DNA from: an uncultured Actinomycetes bacterium
Lineage (GTDB): Bacteria > Actinomycetota > Thermoleophilia > Solirubrobacterales > 70-9
Reading direction: 5' to 3'
Length of the DNA stretch: 42,799 nt
NCBI GenBank assembly: GCA_946482365.1
Contig: CAMLQY010000015.1
Location: 1-42,799, forward strand
How positions within the stretch are numbered: the first letter of the stretch is position 1; each line of letters begins with the position of its first letter. The notes below the pieces were generated by a model, which searched no databases, was not told the origin of the DNA, and was given only the letters and a program-made list of their open reading frames with translations. Below, in pieces: positions 41,289 through 42,799 of the stretch. The position numbers and the translations under genes are program-made.

Positions 41289-42700
41289 GCCTCCTCGCGG
41301 TCCTCGAGCCCGGCGGCGACGCAGTCACCGCGCTCTACATCGTCGCCTTCTCGCTCTTCATCATCGGGGTGCGGCGCGGCACCCACCCGACGACCGCGAA
41401 GCAGGGCAACCTGGTCGCCGCCGCCGGCATGGCGATCGCCGTGGTTGCGACGCTGCTGCTCGACGGCATCGGCAACTGGGGCCTGATCGTGCTCGGGCTC
41501 GGCATCGGCACCGCCGTCGGCGTGGTCGCCTCGATACGGGTCCAGATGACCGAGATGCCGCAGATGGTGGCGCTGTACAACGGCGTCGGCGGCGGTGCCG
41601 TCGCCCTGATCGCCTGGTCGGAGATCCGCCACGGGATCTCGCTCGGCCACGAGATCCCCCTCGACGAGCTGATCCCGGTCCTCTTCGCCGCGGTCGTCGG
41701 CTCGGTCTCCTTCTGGGGCTCGAACATCGCCTTCGCCAAGCTCCAGGACCTGATCCCGACCCGGCCCCTCGCCGTCCCCGGCCAGCAGGTGGTCAACGCC
41801 GTGCTGCTGATCGGCATCGTCGCCGCCTGCGTCAGCATCGCGGTCAACAATGACGATCCCAACCAGGCGATCTTCATCGCGATCCTGCTCGCCGCAGGGC
41901 TGCTCGGCAACCTCGTCGTGCTGCCGATCGGTGGCGCCGACATGCCGGTCGTGATCTCGCTGCTCAACGCCTTCACCGGCCTCTCCGCCGCCGCCGCGGG
42001 CTTTGCCCTCGACAACGTGGCGCTGATCGTCGCCGGCACCCTGGTCGGCTCCTCGGGAACGATCCTGACGATGGAGATGGCGACCGCGATGAACCGCTCG
42101 GTCGGCAACGTCCTCTTCGCCGGCTTCGGCGGCGCGCCCTCGGGCGGCGGGGGCAGCACGGAGGAACGCCCACACACCTCGATCGGCGCTCAGGACGCGG
42201 CGATCAAGCTCGCCTACGCCGACTCGGTCGTGATCGTGCCCGGCTATGGCCTCGCCGTGGCCCAGGCCCAGCACGCGATCAAAGAGGTCGGCGACGAGCT
42301 GGAGCAGCGCGGCGTCACGGTCAGCTACGCGATCCACCCGGTCGCGGGCCGCATGCCCGGCCACATGAACGTCCTCCTCGCCGAGGCCGACGTGCCCTAC
42401 GAGCAGCTGAAGGAGATGGAGGAGATCAACCCGGAGATGCCGCGCACCGACGTCGCGGTCATCGTCGGCGCCAACGACGTCACCAACCCGGCTGCCAAGA
42501 ACGACCCCGACAGCCCGATCGCGGGAATGCCGATCATCGAAGTCGACCAGGCCCAGCAGGTGATCGTGATCAAGCGCTCGCTCAGCCCCGGCTTCGCCGG
42601 CATCGACAACGACCTCTTCTACGAAGCGAATACTTCGATGCTGTTCGCTGACGCGAAGCAGGCTGCGGCGGACATCGCGGCCGAGATCCAGCAGCTTTAG
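41285..42700 (+). CDS. pntB: NAD(P) transhydrogenase, subunit beta
   Basis: The 471-residue protein has about nine transmembrane helices (domain II) followed by the NADP(H)-binding domain III. Conserved pieces include MTEMPQMVALYNGVGGGAVA, SVSFWGSNIAFAKLQDLIPT and MPVVISLLNAFTGLSAAAAG in the membrane part. Domain III shows VVIVPGYGLAVAQAQHAIKE (the GYG-x-AV-x-A-x motif), HPVAGRMPGHMNVLLAEADV, VIVGANDVTNPAAKNDPDSP and VIKRSLSPGFAGIDNDLFYE. The full length ending at TAG 42700 matches the family. The enzyme makes NADPH from NADH at the expense of the proton gradient. Confidence 0.97.
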   Translation: MSLLAVLEPGGDAVTALYIVAFSLFIIGVRRGTHPTTAKQGNLVAAAGMAIAVVATLLLDGIGNWGLIVLGLGIGTAVGVVASIRVQMTEMPQMVALYNGVGGGAVALIAWSEIRHGISLGHEIPLDELIPVLFAAVVGSVSFWGSNIAFAKLQDLIPTRPLAVPGQQVVNAVLLIGIVAACVSIAVNNDDPNQAIFIAILLAAGLLGNLVVLPIGGADMPVVISLLNAFTGLSAAAAGFALDNVALIVAGTLVGSSGTILTMEMATAMNRSVGNVLFAGFGGAPSGGGGSTEERPHTSIGAQDAAIKLAYADSVVIVPGYGLAVAQAQHAIKEVGDELEQRGVTVSYAIHPVAGRMPGHMNVLLAEADVPYEQLKEMEEINPEMPRTDVAVIVGANDVTNPAAKNDPDSPIAGMPIIEVDQAQQVIVIKRSLSPGFAGIDNDLFYEANTSMLFADAKQAAADIAAEIQQL

Positions 42701-42799
42701 GTTGGGTGGGGCCCCGGCGGGGGGGGCCCCCACCCGGGCCGGGGGGGGGGGGGGGGGGAATGGGGGCCCCCCCCCGGGGGGGAGGGGGGGGGGGTGTGG
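42701..42799. other. Homopolymeric G/C contig end, probable artefact
   Basis: Right after the pntB stop the sequence turns into long G and C runs with almost no A or T. This does not resemble any neighbouring intergenic region and is typical of poor-quality read ends or misassembly at a contig edge. Nothing should be annotated here. Confidence 0.8.

Noticed and set aside
40526..42733. 735-codon minus-strand frame opposite the transhydrogenase genes
   Set aside because: Shadow frame with Asp/Arg/Gly/His-rich low complexity; pntAA, pntAB and pntB are unmistakable on the plus strand.

Overview
This window is a GC-rich bacterial chromosome segment, about 68-70% GC by eye. It has dense GTG and ATG starts, many 4-bp start/stop overlaps, an LLM-class (probably F420-dependent) oxidoreductase, a split-alpha proton-pumping transhydrogenase, an RipA-like NlpC/P60 hydrolase and a CtpE-like P-type ATPase. 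Together these point to an Actinomycetota. The long secreted protein with 'LCKTH...C' repeats at 2426-3574 resembles a protein type I associate with Thermoleophilia/Solirubrobacterales. That placement is inference, not proof. The last ~100 bases (42701-42799) are almost pure G/C homopolymer and look like a contig-end artefact.

Layout. 1-2366: translationally coupled operon of a beta-keto acid cleavage enzyme (5' truncated), a class III CoA-transferase and a MerR-like regulator with two winged-helix units, ended by an 11-bp hairpin. 2426-3574: secreted protein with an AT-rich 3' half. 3815-5445: SDR dehydrogenase, a 58-aa secreted peptide and a glyoxalase-type protein. 5486-7624: class A penicillin-binding protein. 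7635-8000: XRE regulator. 8330-12179: complete sulfate ABC transporter (sbp-cysT-cysW-cysA) with tandem ACT-N5-AGTC sites in its leader and a 13-bp hairpin terminator, followed by an orphan 75-aa protein with its own operator-like palindrome. 12560-17735: PhoD-like phosphatase, phosphoribosyltransferase, FAD disulfide-type reductase, SpoU/TrmH methyltransferase and a SHOCT membrane protein. 17732-17906: a strongly structured intergenic stretch with mutually exclusive hairpins before the NlpC/P60 hydrolase. 19145-24544: persulfide dioxygenase/rhodanese fusion, acetyl-CoA synthetase, ion channel with an unusual selectivity filter, and a DUF2332 protein. 24667-28267: MarR-MFS pair, then a MTA phosphorylase/MTA-SAH deaminase salvage pair. 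28331-31733: DUF6328 membrane protein, alarmone-hydrolase-like HD protein, PAS/metallo-beta-lactamase pair, PlsC acyltransferase and a tiny DUF5679 protein. 31855-36383: coiled-coil membrane protein, thiolase, and a coupled crotonase/flavin monooxygenase/thioesterase operon. 36352-42700: P-type ATPase, LLM oxidoreductase and the three-gene transhydrogenase.

How the genes work together. Metabolism dominates. Acyl-CoA and keto-acid chemistry is represented by the BKACE, CoA-transferase, ACS, thiolase, crotonase, monooxygenase and thioesterase genes. Sulfur handling is represented by sulfate uptake, the persulfide dioxygenase/rhodanese protein and methylthioadenosine salvage. Redox balance is represented by the transhydrogenase, LLM oxidoreductase and FAD oxidoreductase. 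Cell-wall growth is represented by the PBP and NlpC/P60 hydrolase.

No phage, transposon, CRISPR, rRNA or tRNA genes were recognised. The most unusual features are the structured leader at 17732-17906, the Rrf2-like tandem sites upstream of the sulfate operon, the high share of convergent genes whose 3' ends overlap (7 of 10), and several family proteins with altered key residues (channel filter, HD hydrolase, first rhodanese, DUF5679).
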